Of a DNA stretch of 64,000 bases, positions 46,396 through 56,267 are shown piece after piece (the first letter of the stretch is position 1; each line of letters begins with the position of its first letter). The position numbers and the translations under genes are program-made. The notes beneath the pieces are model-generated. The model worked only from the letters and a program-made list of their open reading frames with translations, ran no database searches and had not been told where the DNA came from. Origin of the DNA: Photorhabdus noenieputensis (GTDB lineage Bacteria; Pseudomonadota; Gammaproteobacteria; Enterobacterales; Enterobacteriaceae); contig NZ_RCWC01000016.1 of NCBI RefSeq assembly GCF_018448935.1, positions 1-64,000 on the forward strand, in the 5' to 3' direction.

Positions 46396-46777
46396 GTTGA
46401 AAAATTTGTTGCCAGAGAGAACGTTTTGCCTGTCCATCACAATATAAATCATTTAATGCCGGGCTTCTCAAAGAAATTCCCTGCCATGATAGTGTAATAT
46501 CCACACCTAACAACCAATATGGGCACTTAACCTGTTCCGCTAACATTGCGACATTATTTGCTGTAATGCAGTAAACAGAGGATTTATCCAACCCCATAGC
46601 GGTGAAAATATCTATTAATAATGAATTAGTTAAATCAATGTGGTCATTGGTAATAATCAGCAGGCGGGTGGTGTCAGGTAAGTGAACAGCTAATTCACCT
46701 TGTAAAACCGCTGGGTTACGTAAGGTCCATTGGGTAATCCCCAGTTGAGCTAATAACCTGTCGCGCCGGGTTACCAT
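46364..46777 (-). CDS. holD: DNA polymerase III psi subunit
   Basis: A 137-residue protein matching HolD by its N-terminus (RRDRLLAQLGITQWTLRNP) and C-terminal ALNDLYCDGQAKRSLWQQI. Psi bridges the clamp loader to chi and SSB. It is divergent from rsmC and overlaps rimI, the classic enterobacterial arrangement. Confidence 0.93.
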   Translation of the reverse strand: MVTRRDRLLAQLGITQWTLRNPAVLQGELAVHLPDTTRLLIITNDHIDLTNSLLIDIFTAMGLDKSSVYCITANNVAMLAEQVKCPYWLLGVDITLSWQGISLRSPALNDLYCDGQAKRSLWQQIFQHEQHFSINSR

Positions 46778-46904
46778 ATCTATTTACCTGCTGTAAAAAA
46801 CAATCGGTAATATGTTATCAGAGGCCACGATCTGCGCCAATATTAGGTGTTAGATTTATCATTCCTGATACTTGGACACAGAACATGAAGGAGCTTATAG
46901 ACAA

Positions 46905-47921
46905 ATGTCTGCGTTAACCCCCGCCAGTGAAGTTATTTTGCGTCACCGTGAGCAACTTAGCTCTCATCATCTGCTCTTCGCCGGTGATATTCAGGACACA
47001 TTGGCAACCCAAATTGATGCTGCCAGTGTGCGAGTGCACACTAACCAATATCATCACTGGCAATCACTGATCCGCACTCTAGGTGATCATGCCTGGTTTG
47101 GACTGGTAGCCGAAAAAGCATTTACTCAGGGTTGTGACACCCTGATCTACTATTGGCCTAAAAGTAAGCAGGAAGCTCGCTTTCAATTACGCAGCCTGTT
47201 CTCTATTTTGCCAAAAGGTATCAATATTTTTATTGTCGGAGAAAACCGTAGCGGAGTACGCAGTGTAGACAAACTGATGGAAGGCATGGCGACGTTTCGA
47301 AAAATCGACAGCGCCCGTCGTTGCAGCCTGTTCTACGGCCAGTTAGAACACGAAGTGCTGTTCGAACAAGATAACTGGTGGAACAGTTATCAAGTGGAAA
47401 ACGTCATAGTGAATACATTGCCGGGTGTATTTAGCCAGGATGAGCTGGACGTTGGTAGCCGTTTATTGCTTTCTACCTTTGACAAACCTCTCTCTGGCAA
47501 GTTACTGGATATCGCCTGTGGTGCGGGCGTTCTGGCCGCGGTATTGGGTAAGAAAAATCCTGAGTTAGCACTGACTCTCAGTGATGTTAATGCCGCAGCC
47601 ATTGCATCCAGTAAAGCAACCTTAAAAGCTAATAAACTGGAAGGTCATGTGGTTGTCAGTAACGTTTATTCCAATATTGAAGATAAATTCGACTGGATTA
47701 TCTCTAATCCTCCTTTCCATGATGGATTAAAAACCAGTTTACTGGCAGCCGATGATCTAATCCGCCAAGCCCCCAACCACCTCAAACCCGGAGGAAAATT
47801 ACGGATTGTGGCCAATGCCTTCCTGCCTTATCCCGATTTACTGGATAAAACTTTTGGCACTCATGAAGTCATTGCTCAGACAGGGAAATTCAAGGTTTAT
47901 CAAGCAACAAAAAAATTCTAA
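46905..47921 (+). CDS. rsmC: 16S rRNA (guanine-1207-N2) methyltransferase
   Basis: A 338-residue tandem-domain methyltransferase: an inactive N-terminal copy, then [16 protein letters not shown] (SAM site) and the catalytic ISNPPFHDG. Start 46905 ([10 protein letters not shown]) is preceded by AAGGAG. It methylates G1207 in the 30S subunit. Confidence 0.96.
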   Translation: MSALTPASEVILRHREQLSSHHLLFAGDIQDTLATQIDAASVRVHTNQYHHWQSLIRTLGDHAWFGLVAEKAFTQGCDTLIYYWPKSKQEARFQLRSLFSILPKGINIFIVGENRSGVRSVDKLMEGMATFRKIDSARRCSLFYGQLEHEVLFEQDNWWNSYQVENVIVNTLPGVFSQDELDVGSRLLLSTFDKPLSGKLLDIACGAGVLAAVLGKKNPELALTLSDVNAAAIASSKATLKANKLEGHVVVSNVYSNIEDKFDWIISNPPFHDGLKTSLLAADDLIRQAPNHLKPGGKLRIVANAFLPYPDLLDKTFGTHEVIAQTGKFKVYQATKKF

Positions 47922-47930
47922 TTGACTCAG

Positions 47931-47953
47931 CCTGTCCTTGATTCAAGGACAGG
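47931..47953 (+). terminator. Terminator of rsmC
   Basis: CCTGTCCTTG / CAAGGACAGG pairs perfectly with a 3-nt loop, 10 bp after the rsmC stop, followed by TTATCTTT. Confidence 0.85.
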
Positions 47954-47974
47954 TTATCTTTGATAAAAACATAG

Positions 47975-48101
47975 TATACCCTATGGATTTCAAGATGCAT
48001 CGCGGCGGCAAGGGAGCGAATCCCCGGGAGCATAGGTAACTATGTGACCGGGGTGAGTGAGTGCAGCCAACAAAGAGGCAACTTGAAAGATGACGGGTAT
48101 A
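47975..48101. repeat. ERIC (127-bp intergenic repeat), copy 2
   Basis: A 127-bp copy in the opposite orientation to 23082-23208, bounded by TATA, with GAATCCCCGGGAGCATA and the end CTTGAAAGATGACGGGTATA. It lies between rsmC and the tRNA genes. Confidence 0.88.
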
Positions 48102-48186
48102 TAATAAATAATGATTGACGCCGACTACAAAACCTCTAAAATGCGCCTCCATGCTATCAATCAACAGATTGATAGTGTCTGAATTT

Positions 48187-48273
48187 GCGAGGGTGGCGGA
48201 ATTGGTAGACGCGCTAGCTTCAGGTGTTAGTGTTCTTACGGACGTGGGGGTTCAAGTCCCCCCCTTCGCACCA
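48187..48273 (+). tRNA. tRNA-Leu (CAG), first copy
   Basis: An 87-nt class II tRNA with encoded CCA: acceptor GCGAGGG...CCTTCGC, D-loop region, anticodon CAG within GCTTCAGGTGT, a long variable arm (GTTCTTACGGAC) and TTCAAGTCC. Almost identical to E. coli leuQPV genes, which are also near rsmC. Confidence 0.97.
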
Positions 48274-48342
48274 AATCAGACAACCGCTGATTAAATTCGG
48301 CCAATATTAAGTTAGGCAATAAAAAGTTAAATGACAGTACCT

Positions 48343-48429
48343 GCGAGGGTGGCGGAATTGGTAGACGCGCTAGCTTCAGGTGTTAGTGTCCTTACGGACG
48401 TGAGGGTTCAAGTCCCTCCTTTCGCACCA
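48343..48429 (+). tRNA. tRNA-Leu (CAG), second copy
   Basis: An 87-nt tRNA nearly identical to the first, differing at a few paired positions in the variable arm, T arm and acceptor arm (for example GTGAGGG for GTGGGGG before TTCAAG). Anticodon CAG, CCA encoded. Genes unlike the E. coli backbone begin downstream, so it may mark an integration-prone site. Confidence 0.97.
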
Positions 48430-48491
48430 ATCTGTTCATTTTCTATATTTCTATAATCGCACTGCTCATCCATTCTTTCTGCGATAAAACA

Positions 48492-48767
48492 TCAAAAACA
48501 GCCAAACCGGTGCATGCCAGCCAATAAAGCACACAACACAGCAAACCCTGATGGTATCAACAGAAAATGACGTGACTTCTGGTTTAGCAACATAAATAGC
48601 GTCAGCAACATCGCTAATACCACCCCAATTTTGAACTGCTCAATTCCAGGATTAACGATGACGAACAACATGCCAGCCAGGCTAGATAAACCTATGCCCC
48701 ACAAGCTGGTAATGCCCTGCCAGAAAAGCGATCTCTCTCTGTCTTTAATTCTGACCATAACTTGCAC
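48492..48767 (-). CDS. Small inner-membrane protein, possibly Fur-regulated
   Basis: A 91-residue protein with three likely hydrophobic helices (about 18-40, 47-62, 68-85) after a short charged N-terminus (VRIKDRERS). The family is not recognised. A strong Fur-box-like sequence (48778-48796) ends 11 bp upstream of the start, which would place the promoter under iron control. In E. coli the iron gene fhuF lies near the same tRNA genes, but this protein is not FhuF. Confidence 0.6.
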   Translation of the reverse strand: MQVMVRIKDRERSLFWQGITSLWGIGLSSLAGMLFVIVNPGIEQFKIGVVLAMLLTLFMLLNQKSRHFLLIPSGFAVLCALLAGMHRFGCF

Positions 48768-48777
48768 CCAGTCAAAT

Positions 48778-48796
48778 GATAATGATTACCAATATC
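48778..48796. promoter_or_regulatory. Fur-box-like operator
   Basis: GATAATGATTACCAATATC matches the 19-bp Fur consensus (GATAATGATAATCATTATC) at 16 of 19 positions. It lies immediately upstream of the small membrane protein on the minus strand, so iron repression of that gene is inferred. Confidence 0.65.
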
Positions 48797-48915
48797 ATAT
48801 ACAAAAAAGTGTGAAGTACAAGCCAGTTGCAATTGCTAATCTGGCAGATCAAATCAATATCCTGTGACACCAGTTCAAACTATTCCGATTCAACATACTA
48901 CAGAGTTGAAAAATC

Positions 48916-49119
48916 GTGGTTCGAAAATATTACAAAGCACTAACTCAAGCACTTAATAGGAGAGCTCCTACAGTCAATGAATATCATATTAATTGCGGCA
49001 AACCCAGATGTAGCAAGGCGTTCAGTGAATTATGCAGAGGGTGCACAGCGAAGGAGGCGAAAAAGATTTTTAGGGGGTATTTCTGGCAGGCAAATAAAAG
49101 CCGGATGAGTCTGGGATAA
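48916..49119 (+). CDS. Small basic Cys-containing protein, unknown
   Basis: A 67-codon frame starting GTG with a Cys pattern C-x4-C...C-x2-C (INCGKPRCSKAFSELCRGC) that could bind a metal, followed by a basic tail. It could be a phage or mobile-element protein. No family is recognised, there is no strong ribosome site, and the start is uncertain. Confidence 0.35.
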   Translation: MVRKYYKALTQALNRRAPTVNEYHINCGKPRCSKAFSELCRGCTAKEAKKIFRGYFWQANKSRMSLG

Positions 49120-49348
49120 TAAATTTAGTGCATAATTTTTTTATTATGGTAAGACTGAAATTAAAATTAAGTAATTGTCTGATTTTGCTTAAGAATAGAG
49201 ATTCATCACAAATTTAAAGGTGGATCTTTTCCATGCTGGAATGGGTAAGCATTGTTGTTATATCCTGCTTAATTGATGCTACGTCGGAAATCTTGACACA
49301 AGTCAATCAATTATTAATTTGATATTGAGTGCTACGGAGAATTGAGGA

Positions 49349-49528
49349 ATGACACATAAAAAATATAATCCCACTTGGGATGGTTATATGGGCGATTTTT
49401 TAAGGGGCAATGTAGGGATTAATCAGCTAAAACCCCAGCATGAATTTAAAGAAGAAATGAAGAGAAAGCCAAGAACACCGGAAGCAGACTTACAATATTT
49501 TTTTAATACGATGGGAAGAATTAGGTGA
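49349..49528 (+). CDS. Small hydrophilic protein, unknown
   Basis: A 59-residue protein (MTHKKYNPTWDGYMGDFLRG...) with TTGAGG upstream. Its TGA overlaps the GTG start of the next gene by 4 bp, so the two are coupled. The proline and charged content suggests a soluble partner of the downstream membrane protein. Function unknown. Confidence 0.5.
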   Translation: MTHKKYNPTWDGYMGDFLRGNVGINQLKPQHEFKEEMKRKPRTPEADLQYFFNTMGRIR

Positions 49529-49920
49529 ATAGCAAATATTTAAAAGCCTTGGGTGGAGTAATATTGTTGTTATTCCTTACATTTCTGATGTGCTTCATTA
49601 TTAAATCTGCTGTTTCATTAGTATTAATGAAAGATGAAATAACATTCTCCAGCGCAGTTATTATAAGTATTCTATCTTTCCCTATAATATTTTACTCTTT
49701 ATCAGGTTCTATTTTTTTCTTTATATTTGATAGATTACCTAAATACAACAAGATACTTGTTAAGTACCTGAGTAGATTGATGATTACATCATTTGTCATT
49801 AGCTTACCTATCTCTTTTTATGTTGATTATAAGTTAAAAAATGATGGTTATTTGACATGTGATAAAATATCGTGGATGTCACCAACAACCTACGTAAAAA
49901 ATTTATTACTTTGTAAATGA
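49525..49920 (+). CDS. Small membrane protein, possibly DUF1240-type
   Basis: A 131-residue protein with three hydrophobic helices (about 8-33, 41-66, 85-103) and a C-terminal, probably periplasmic, tail GYLTCDKISWMSPTTYV...LC with two Cys that could pair. The tail resembles the DUF1240 group seen in Yersinia/Photorhabdus relatives; this is a recollection of pattern, not a search. GTG start overlaps the preceding small gene. Confidence 0.5.
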   Translation: MNSKYLKALGGVILLLFLTFLMCFIIKSAVSLVLMKDEITFSSAVIISILSFPIIFYSLSGSIFFFIFDRLPKYNKILVKYLSRLMITSFVISLPISFYVDYKLKNDGYLTCDKISWMSPTTYVKNLLLCK

Positions 49921-50044
49921 AAAATTTTGTAAATATTTTGTCTTCATGTTTCCCCTTGTTTAGCCTCTAAATCACAGAGGCTTTTTTATTATTTTTCACG
50001 GTGTTAAATAGTGTTTTAAAGAAAATAACTATTCCAAAAACACC

Positions 50045-50272
50045 ATGAAAAAACTACTCGAATTACACCAACATAAAACCGATTTAACCCAACAAATGCG
50101 CTCGTTGCTTACCAAAGCCGAAGACGAAAAGCGCTCACTGACTGCCGAGGAAGCCAAACAGTTCGACGAATTGCGCAGCCAATCCGATACGCTCAATACA
50201 GAAATTGCCCGCTATGAAGCCTTGTTTGATGAAGAACGCAGTCAGGCGGGTAAAAACCCAGCCGACCAGTAA
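50045..50272 (+). pseudogene. Phage HK97-type major capsid N-terminal fragment
   Basis: A 75-codon reading frame for a coiled coil (MKKLLELHQHKTDLTQQMRSLLTKAE...LTAEEAKQFDELRSQSDTLNTEI), the layout of the N-terminal scaffolding (delta) domain of HK97-like capsid proteins. The capsid fold itself is absent. It is a leftover of a prophage near the tRNA-Leu genes. Confidence 0.55.
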
Positions 50273-50378
50273 AAAACTCAGCAATGACGAACTAGGAGAG
50301 CATAAAAAAGTCTGGGGCACTTGAGTTATTTAGCGGTAAAGTGGGCAACTCAACCGGACTATTACCCATTATCGGACC

Positions 50379-50987
50379 ATGAATACTTATACGTTAAAGT
50401 GGCTTCTTTAGTTGCTTTGCTACATAAATGCCCCACACTTTTTTACGCTCTCCCTATTATCTTTTGGATTGAAGATAAACTGGAAAAAATTACAAAAAAC
50501 AATAATTATTGTAATGTTAGGATATTTAATTTCCGTTAGTATCTTAGGTTTCACATTAACATTTATTTATTCATATTTCCCTTGGATTAATGTTTTGCTA
50601 AAAATTTTATCTGCAATTTACATTGCCTTTTTATCAATAAAAATTTGGAAATCCTCATTAACCACTGATTGCTCAGATGAAATAACTCTCAAAGACATAT
50701 TTATAACAACATTACTTAGCCCAAAAGCATTCGTACTGGCTTCTTATATTATTCCCTCTTATGCTTTCGAATTACCAACTATATACTTACCCTCAATGGT
50801 AATTTTACTTTTAACTCTATATCCAGTTTCCTGCTTATGGGCACTATTAGGCAAGGCTTTACATTTTGCACACATGCAAAGTAGCTATATACAACCTAAT
50901 TATTTCTTTAAAATTGCATCGCTGATTTTAATGGCTTTTTCCATATCACTACTTTATTCATCAAATCTAGACTATATCTCTAAATAA
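50379..50987 (+). pseudogene. LysE/RhtB-type exporter, broken by an early stop
   Basis: From ATG 50379 the frame reads MNTYTLKWLL, then TAG (50409-50411), and continues open for 191 codons with a LysE-like pattern: INAPHFFTLSLLSFGL in the place of the usual PGP-N motif, an Ile/Leu helix, a central LLSPKAF segment (LysE 'NPKA') and C-terminal helices. The stop makes it a probable pseudogene, unless TTG 50412 starts a shorter protein. A/T-rich like nearby foreign DNA. Confidence 0.55.
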
Positions 50988-51061
50988 CGTTGTTGAGTTC
51001 GCAGTCGTATTTTTCCACTGGTAGAATGAGAGAAAAATATATATTAAAAAGAAAAAAATCA

Positions 51062-51082
51062 AGGCCGGATAATATCCGGCCT
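51062..51082 (-). terminator. Terminator of phoA
   Basis: AGGCCGGAT / ATCCGGCCT, nine perfect pairs with a 3-nt loop, followed on the minus strand by a T-rich run. About 40 bp after the phoA stop. Confidence 0.85.
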
Positions 51083-51124
51083 AACTCTTTATTCCTCAAC
51101 TACTCAAAACATCATCTGACCGAA

Positions 51125-52567
51125 TTACTTTAACTGCATCGCATCACGTATCGTGAAGAACAGATCTGTCTGGTCAGTCAGCCCCACAACATTGGCTGCC
51201 TGAGGGCCGTAAGCGGCCACTCGGAGTTGAGTGCCAGTATGCTCTTGTTCCTTACCCTCAGAAGTACCGTAGCTAACCGCCATCACTCCACCATCTTTAG
51301 TGATTAACGCCTGAGTCAGCCCCGGAGCTTTTATATGAGCTTCAATAATTTGGCTGGAGTGAGCATGATCAGCGGTGACGATAACTAATGTATCACCGTG
51401 TTTACGCGCATATTTCAAGCCAACTTGTACCGCTTCATCCAATGCGACAGTTTCACCAATCTGTCCACAAGGATTAGCTTTGTGATCCTGTTTATCAATA
51501 GAAGCGCTCTCCACTTGTAGGAAGAAACCTTTCCTATTCTCTTTTAACAGATCAATGGCTTTCTCCGTCATCTGAGCCAACGTCGGCGCATCAGGATTGC
51601 GTTTCGAGTTGACTTTACAAGTCACTGGGGGATTATCAATATTACCGTGATAAACGGCTTTAGGTCCTTCCCAAGAAATGTCCATATTGTCTTCATGGAA
51701 CAGGCCCAACAGCGGTTTTTTCTGATCCGCTCTAGTCACGGATGCCAGTGACTTAGCATCCTTAGCTATCTGATAACCCTGCTCCTGTGCCTGCTGTTCC
51801 AGCGTTTTATCCTTGCCAGCACCGGCAACCGATTTCTGAGCGAAAAACTTGGCACCTCCACCTAATGTGATATCAGCACGAGCCACTAATAATTGCTCGG
51901 TGATGGAACCACGCCCGCCATTTTCTAGCGCATCAGTTGGACATTTTTTTATCGTCTCTTGTGGACCATAACAGTCACGATCAGTGATATGCGCATACAG
52001 TGCTGCTGGCGTTGCATCCTGTATCCTTGCCGTCGTTACGTTACCTGTTGCTTTACCATTCACTTTTGCCAGCTCAAGCAGAGTTTGATGATCTTTACCA
52101 AATACATCGACACCCAACGCGCCATTATAGGTTTTTACACCAGTAGCCCAAGCTGTGGCAGAAGCGGCTGAATCAGTCGCATAGTTGGGTTTATGACTCT
52201 TTTTATCCAGAGAATAGTGAGTGTACTGGCCGGTAAATGGCAAGGCATCAATTCCTTTGAAAAATCCACCCGCGCCTTCCGCATAGTTACGAGCAATAGT
52301 AATTTCAGAATCCCCCATACCATCACCAATAAACAAAATAACGTTCTTAGCTTTATGGTTATTTATCGCTGCTTTTAATGCCTCAGTCTGGTTTTGAGTC
52401 ATACGGCGAGCACCACCAAATTCCGTAATATTACCTTTTACCGCCCGACTTTCCGCCATAATTTGATTAGCACTTTGATCATCAGCCGCCAATACCGGTA
52501 AGCTGACACCTGAAATTAAGGCTGAGACCACGACTGCAACCAAACTTTTCGTATACTTGTTCGACAT
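51125..52567 (-). CDS. phoA: Alkaline phosphatase
   Basis: A 480-residue periplasmic phosphomonoesterase. Signal peptide about 1-28 ([21 protein letters not shown]). Metal and catalytic residues are visible: IGDGMGDSE (Asp), the nucleophile serine in [23 protein letters not shown] (zinc site) and [11 protein letters not shown]. Two Cys pairs ([16 protein letters not shown] and CGQ) match the disulfides. Start 52567 has AAGGAAA ahead. A canonical pho box is not obvious by eye in the upstream 100 bp. Confidence 0.95.
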   Translation of the reverse strand: MSNKYTKSLVAVVVSALISGVSLPVLAADDQSANQIMAESRAVKGNITEFGGARRMTQNQTEALKAAINNHKAKNVILFIGDGMGDSEITIARNYAEGAGGFFKGIDALPFTGQYTHYSLDKKSHKPNYATDSAASATAWATGVKTYNGALGVDVFGKDHQTLLELAKVNGKATGNVTTARIQDATPAALYAHITDRDCYGPQETIKKCPTDALENGGRGSITEQLLVARADITLGGGAKFFAQKSVAGAGKDKTLEQQAQEQGYQIAKDAKSLASVTRADQKKPLLGLFHEDNMDISWEGPKAVYHGNIDNPPVTCKVNSKRNPDAPTLAQMTEKAIDLLKENRKGFFLQVESASIDKQDHKANPCGQIGETVALDEAVQVGLKYARKHGDTLVIVTADHAHSSQIIEAHIKAPGLTQALITKDGGVMAVSYGTSEGKEQEHTGTQLRVAAYGPQAANVVGLTDQTDLFFTIRDAMQLK

Positions 52568-52671
52568 TAAGGTTTCCTTATTAAAACGCAATCGGAATAA
52601 AAATCATCGTTATCTGATAAAGGGATACTAAATAAACTATGTGACAATTATGTGAAGAAAATAGAATTAAC

Positions 52672-54240
52672 TCACCATTTCGCTACCAACGACCGGGTTC
52701 CGTGGTACAAGGTTTCACACCACGAAATATAATTATGACCACTAGAAACTTCACTGGATTCAACTGGATAACCTTTCTGTAATAACGTCTCTTTCAGGCG
52801 ACGATTATTATATAAAATGCCCTCCAATTCCCCCACACGGGTTTCAAACAATCCCGCTTGTAAATAGAAACGCAGCGGTTTTCTCTCTGCTTTGGCAAAT
52901 TCACGGATCAACCATTCAGGTTTTTCCCCCTGAGGAGCCCACCAATATGAACCAGACATACTAAGAACATTGCCAAACAACTCAGGATGATTAAATGCCA
53001 CCCATGAAGATGCCAATCCACCATAACTGGACCCTGAAATAATAGTACGTTCTGCCGGTGCTTTAATACCTTGACCGGCCAGCCACGGTATCAATTCACT
53101 CGCCATAAATTCAGCAAAATTAGGATTGGGCGGCAATTCCTGGCTCCGGCGTACACTATCCAGACTATCAATAAACACCACATACATAGGAGGGATCTTG
53201 CCCTGTTCAATCAGGGAATCGAAAAATCTATCAATGTAGTACTGCTTACGGTAAATCTTCCCATCAAACAGCACCAACATAGCGGGTTGCTTCATCGGAG
53301 TAACCGGTTGATAAATCGCAATCTCTCGGCTATTACCCAGAATCTTACTTTCAAGCTGATGAAGCTTAGTCGCGCCATGAGAAGGCGATTGCTTAAATTG
53401 TGCGATATCACATAGAGTTGGTCTTAGTGCCAGCAATGAATCATGGTTAAACACGTCTTCGGATACAACCGGTACTACATTTTTATTCAACGGATCGGCC
53501 TGTGCCGTAATCAAAATCGATCTACGCTGTTCGTCAGCCGTGCCTTCGACTCGCGGCAAATCCGGTGCCAATTTATATTGCATCAAGGTATCTGACGGAA
53601 CGATATAGCTGCGAAACCAAACATCAGTACCTGACAAATGTGACATCGGATCGTGATCGCCACTCGGCGCACCCAGAATAAAGACATTCGCTTTCGCTCC
53701 ACGCCACAGGAAAGTGACGCGCTTATTTTTATCATCATAATCTTCAATTAACGGCGCACCCTTACGGGTTATTTCTCGCCAGAAAGCATGGGTACCTTTT
53801 CCTTGCGCGACTTCAACTTGGAGTTGTTTCAGGCGTGGACTCTCTGGCGGCTGACTATAATCATTATCCCTAGGAGTATAAGGTGGAAATGACAATGTAA
53901 GCTGCCACGGCTCTCCTGCTTTACCTTTGGCTGCCAATCGATATTTTCCTGCCTGAGGAACAGTAAAGTCAATTGACTGACGAGCATCCACCGGGCTATT
54001 AGTGAGAAGCGTACGAATATGTTGTTGATTACCCTTCTGCACCACCAATTTCTGCATACCCAGTGTCAATCCTTTTACATAATGTTCAGCCTGAATTTTA
54101 AACTCAATACATGCTACCCCTTGAGAATTAAATTTTCCGGCTATTGCTTGCTGATCTTGCTGAAATTTTATTTGATGACACTGAGAGGCAAAGACATTAA
54201 AGGAAGCCATAAGAGCACATATCATTATGTTTACTTTCAT
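52672..54240 (-). CDS. Exported Fes/IroE-like siderophore esterase
   Basis: A 522-residue alpha/beta hydrolase with an N-terminal Fes-type beta domain (about 150-270) and a C-terminal catalytic domain: oxyanion region MLVLFDGKIY, nucleophile elbow ISGSSYGG, and a final GHNYISW with the catalytic His. A signal peptide (MKVNIMICALMASFNVFA) suggests a periplasmic enzyme, unlike cytosolic Fes. It may hydrolyse enterobactin-like ferric trilactones or other esters. Start 54240 is chosen for the signal peptide and upstream AGAAG. A weak Fur-like AT palindrome lies near 54330. Confidence 0.85.
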   Translation of the reverse strand: MKVNIMICALMASFNVFASQCHQIKFQQDQQAIAGKFNSQGVACIEFKIQAEHYVKGLTLGMQKLVVQKGNQQHIRTLLTNSPVDARQSIDFTVPQAGKYRLAAKGKAGEPWQLTLSFPPYTPRDNDYSQPPESPRLKQLQVEVAQGKGTHAFWREITRKGAPLIEDYDDKNKRVTFLWRGAKANVFILGAPSGDHDPMSHLSGTDVWFRSYIVPSDTLMQYKLAPDLPRVEGTADEQRRSILITAQADPLNKNVVPVVSEDVFNHDSLLALRPTLCDIAQFKQSPSHGATKLHQLESKILGNSREIAIYQPVTPMKQPAMLVLFDGKIYRKQYYIDRFFDSLIEQGKIPPMYVVFIDSLDSVRRSQELPPNPNFAEFMASELIPWLAGQGIKAPAERTIISGSSYGGLASSWVAFNHPELFGNVLSMSGSYWWAPQGEKPEWLIREFAKAERKPLRFYLQAGLFETRVGELEGILYNNRRLKETLLQKGYPVESSEVSSGHNYISWCETLYHGTRSLVAKW

Positions 54241-54488
54241 TTTTTTCTCTTCTTTAATTGTTGATTGTTGGTATTCAATTTTTTTGACACGGCAAATCAT
54301 GCACTAAATTTTTATTTAATAATAAGAACAATTACTATTATTAATAGCATAAATTGTGTGTTAACTTTCATTAAAACAACTCTCTAACAAGACGAAATAA
54401 TTTATGGGTGGATACATAAATAATTCAATATGTTAATATGATATTAGTCGCACCATCCTATCTTTCAAAAGATTAAATAACAAAAAAA

Positions 54489-54507
54489 CGGGATATAATC
54501 TATCCCG
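54489..54507 (-). terminator. Terminator of the HpaB-like gene
   Basis: CGGGATA / TATCCCG hairpin with a 5-nt loop, followed on the minus strand by T7. It lies 60 bp past the stop at 54566. Confidence 0.8.
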
Positions 54508-54565
54508 CCTCTTCAAATTTGATAAAAATAAAACGGGTTAGTTGCATCAGAATTAAATACAGAAT

Positions 54566-56011
54566 TCAACTAACATCCATAGAATCTAAAATACCCCGGC
54601 TCATACTTTTAGCAAAATCCCAATCATATACATCATAAAGACGGGACAAAGCAACATAATGCGCCCCTGAATAAAACATTTCATATTGAGTATGACGTGA
54701 TGCAAACTCAGAACCGATAGCATCCCACACTAATTTCAGTAATTTAACTCGTTCAATGGGTGCCAGTAGGGTTGAATATTGCGTTTTTTCTATTAAGTCA
54801 CGAATTTCCGGGTTTGCTAAGTCAATATAATTTGACGGCAACATAATCACACCACCACCAGAAAGTTTTCTGATGCTTTCTATCACCTTTGGATAAGTTG
54901 ATTGTAAGGCAACCTGGCAAGCATATAGTTGTAATCGATTGGGAATATAATATTCATTATGCCGATCAGGATTACTAATCAAACCACGAAACAACCCTTC
55001 AATATTAGTGGCATAGCAAGCCAGCTCAGCTAATGATTCACGAACAGCGGGAAACTCATTGACGCCAGTAGCTTCGGTAAGCTGATGGGCCAAACCCGTT
55101 AAGAAATGTAGCTTAACGGCATACCGAGCCATACCCTGAACATCCATTAAAACGTCAGCGCCAGTTGCCAGAAATTGCCGACGACACATATCCGTATTTT
55201 TATACACAAAAACTCTTTCCCACGGAACAAAAACATCGTCGAAATAAATTACCGCATCATTTTCGTCAAATTGATGTGCTAAAGGGGAGTCAAATTTATT
55301 ACTGCCTATTTCATAGGACTTTCTGGAAAGAATTTTTATTCCCTTAGTATTCAGCGGTAATGCAAAAGACACCGCATATTTATCATCAACGCCCTCTTTA
55401 AGTGGATTAAACACACCAACAACCACTTCCTCTGCAAGGACGGCCGCTGTTCCTAACATCTTTGCCCCGCGAACAATGATTCCTTGCGGTTTTTCTTCCA
55501 ATACACCAAGAGTATGAAATTCGTTTTTTATATGCTCACTGGGCGTTTTGGAACGATCACCTTGTGGATTGATTAATGTGAAAGCCAAATAAATATCTTT
55601 ATCGCGGGCATATGAATAGTAATTTTTCAATGCCTCAGCCCTATCCTTAGAATATTCCTCAAATACTTCCAGATGAGTCATTATTCCGGTAAAAGCGGCA
55701 GAAACATGATCTGGACTTCTACCTAGCCAGCCACAACTCTGCATTGCCCAGGCATACGCAGCCTCACCTCTGGCAATTAATTTCTCTCGGGTAGTAGGAA
55801 GTTCCCAACATAAACCAACACGCTTACCACCAGGTGTTTCGAACGTCATCCGATCAGCGTGTGCTGCCTGATAATCATAAAGTGAAGCTACGGTTCTAAT
55901 TGCATTCCGAAAAGCAGGGTGATCCACGTGATTAGTGATCTTTTCTCCATTCAGAAAAATGGTTCTTCCATCACGCAAGCCTTCAATATATTCCTCACCG
56001 GTCTTAGACAT
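54566..56011 (-). CDS. HpaB/PvcC-family flavin-dependent aromatic hydroxylase
   Basis: A 481-residue 4-hydroxyphenylacetate 3-monooxygenase-type oxygenase: GEEYIEGLRDGR at the N-terminus, central FTLINPQGDRSKTP (flavin/substrate loop), FDENDAVIYFDDVFVPWERVF, and the C-terminal ASRHTQYEMFYSGAH. Such enzymes ortho-hydroxylate phenols with FADH2 from a separate reductase (HpaC). No HpaC gene is adjacent, so a general flavin reductase must serve. No substrate can be assigned; tyrosine-derived phenols are typical. Confidence 0.9.
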   Translation of the reverse strand: MSKTGEEYIEGLRDGRTIFLNGEKITNHVDHPAFRNAIRTVASLYDYQAAHADRMTFETPGGKRVGLCWELPTTREKLIARGEAAYAWAMQSCGWLGRSPDHVSAAFTGIMTHLEVFEEYSKDRAEALKNYYSYARDKDIYLAFTLINPQGDRSKTPSEHIKNEFHTLGVLEEKPQGIIVRGAKMLGTAAVLAEEVVVGVFNPLKEGVDDKYAVSFALPLNTKGIKILSRKSYEIGSNKFDSPLAHQFDENDAVIYFDDVFVPWERVFVYKNTDMCRRQFLATGADVLMDVQGMARYAVKLHFLTGLAHQLTEATGVNEFPAVRESLAELACYATNIEGLFRGLISNPDRHNEYYIPNRLQLYACQVALQSTYPKVIESIRKLSGGGVIMLPSNYIDLANPEIRDLIEKTQYSTLLAPIERVKLLKLVWDAIGSEFASRHTQYEMFYSGAHYVALSRLYDVYDWDFAKSMSRGILDSMDVS

Positions 56012-56267
56012 TAGCAACTTCCTCCGAAATAGAATTAATTTTAGGTAAATCGATCTTCAAAGGCATAGCAATTCCCTACCCTATTGCCGGGCATTGCCAT
56101 TTAAATTTTTCTATCTAATTATTTTCTACGTATCCAGTATAGATTGAATCACAATGATTCAATAAAAGATTTCAGTAAATTTGCTTGAGTATCTGTGATC
56201 TCTCTCTTAATTTGATGAATAAGTATACGATTTACCTTCCTACTACTCTATCTCAACCATCAACTGA

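Noticed and set aside
52568-52671. Possible pho box upstream of phoA
   Set aside because: A TTGTCAC-like half-site is present, but the second half and orientation do not fit the consensus well.
54301-54360. Fur box before the siderophore-esterase-like gene
   Set aside because: An AT-rich partial palindrome matches only about 12 of 19 positions, too weak to list as a site.
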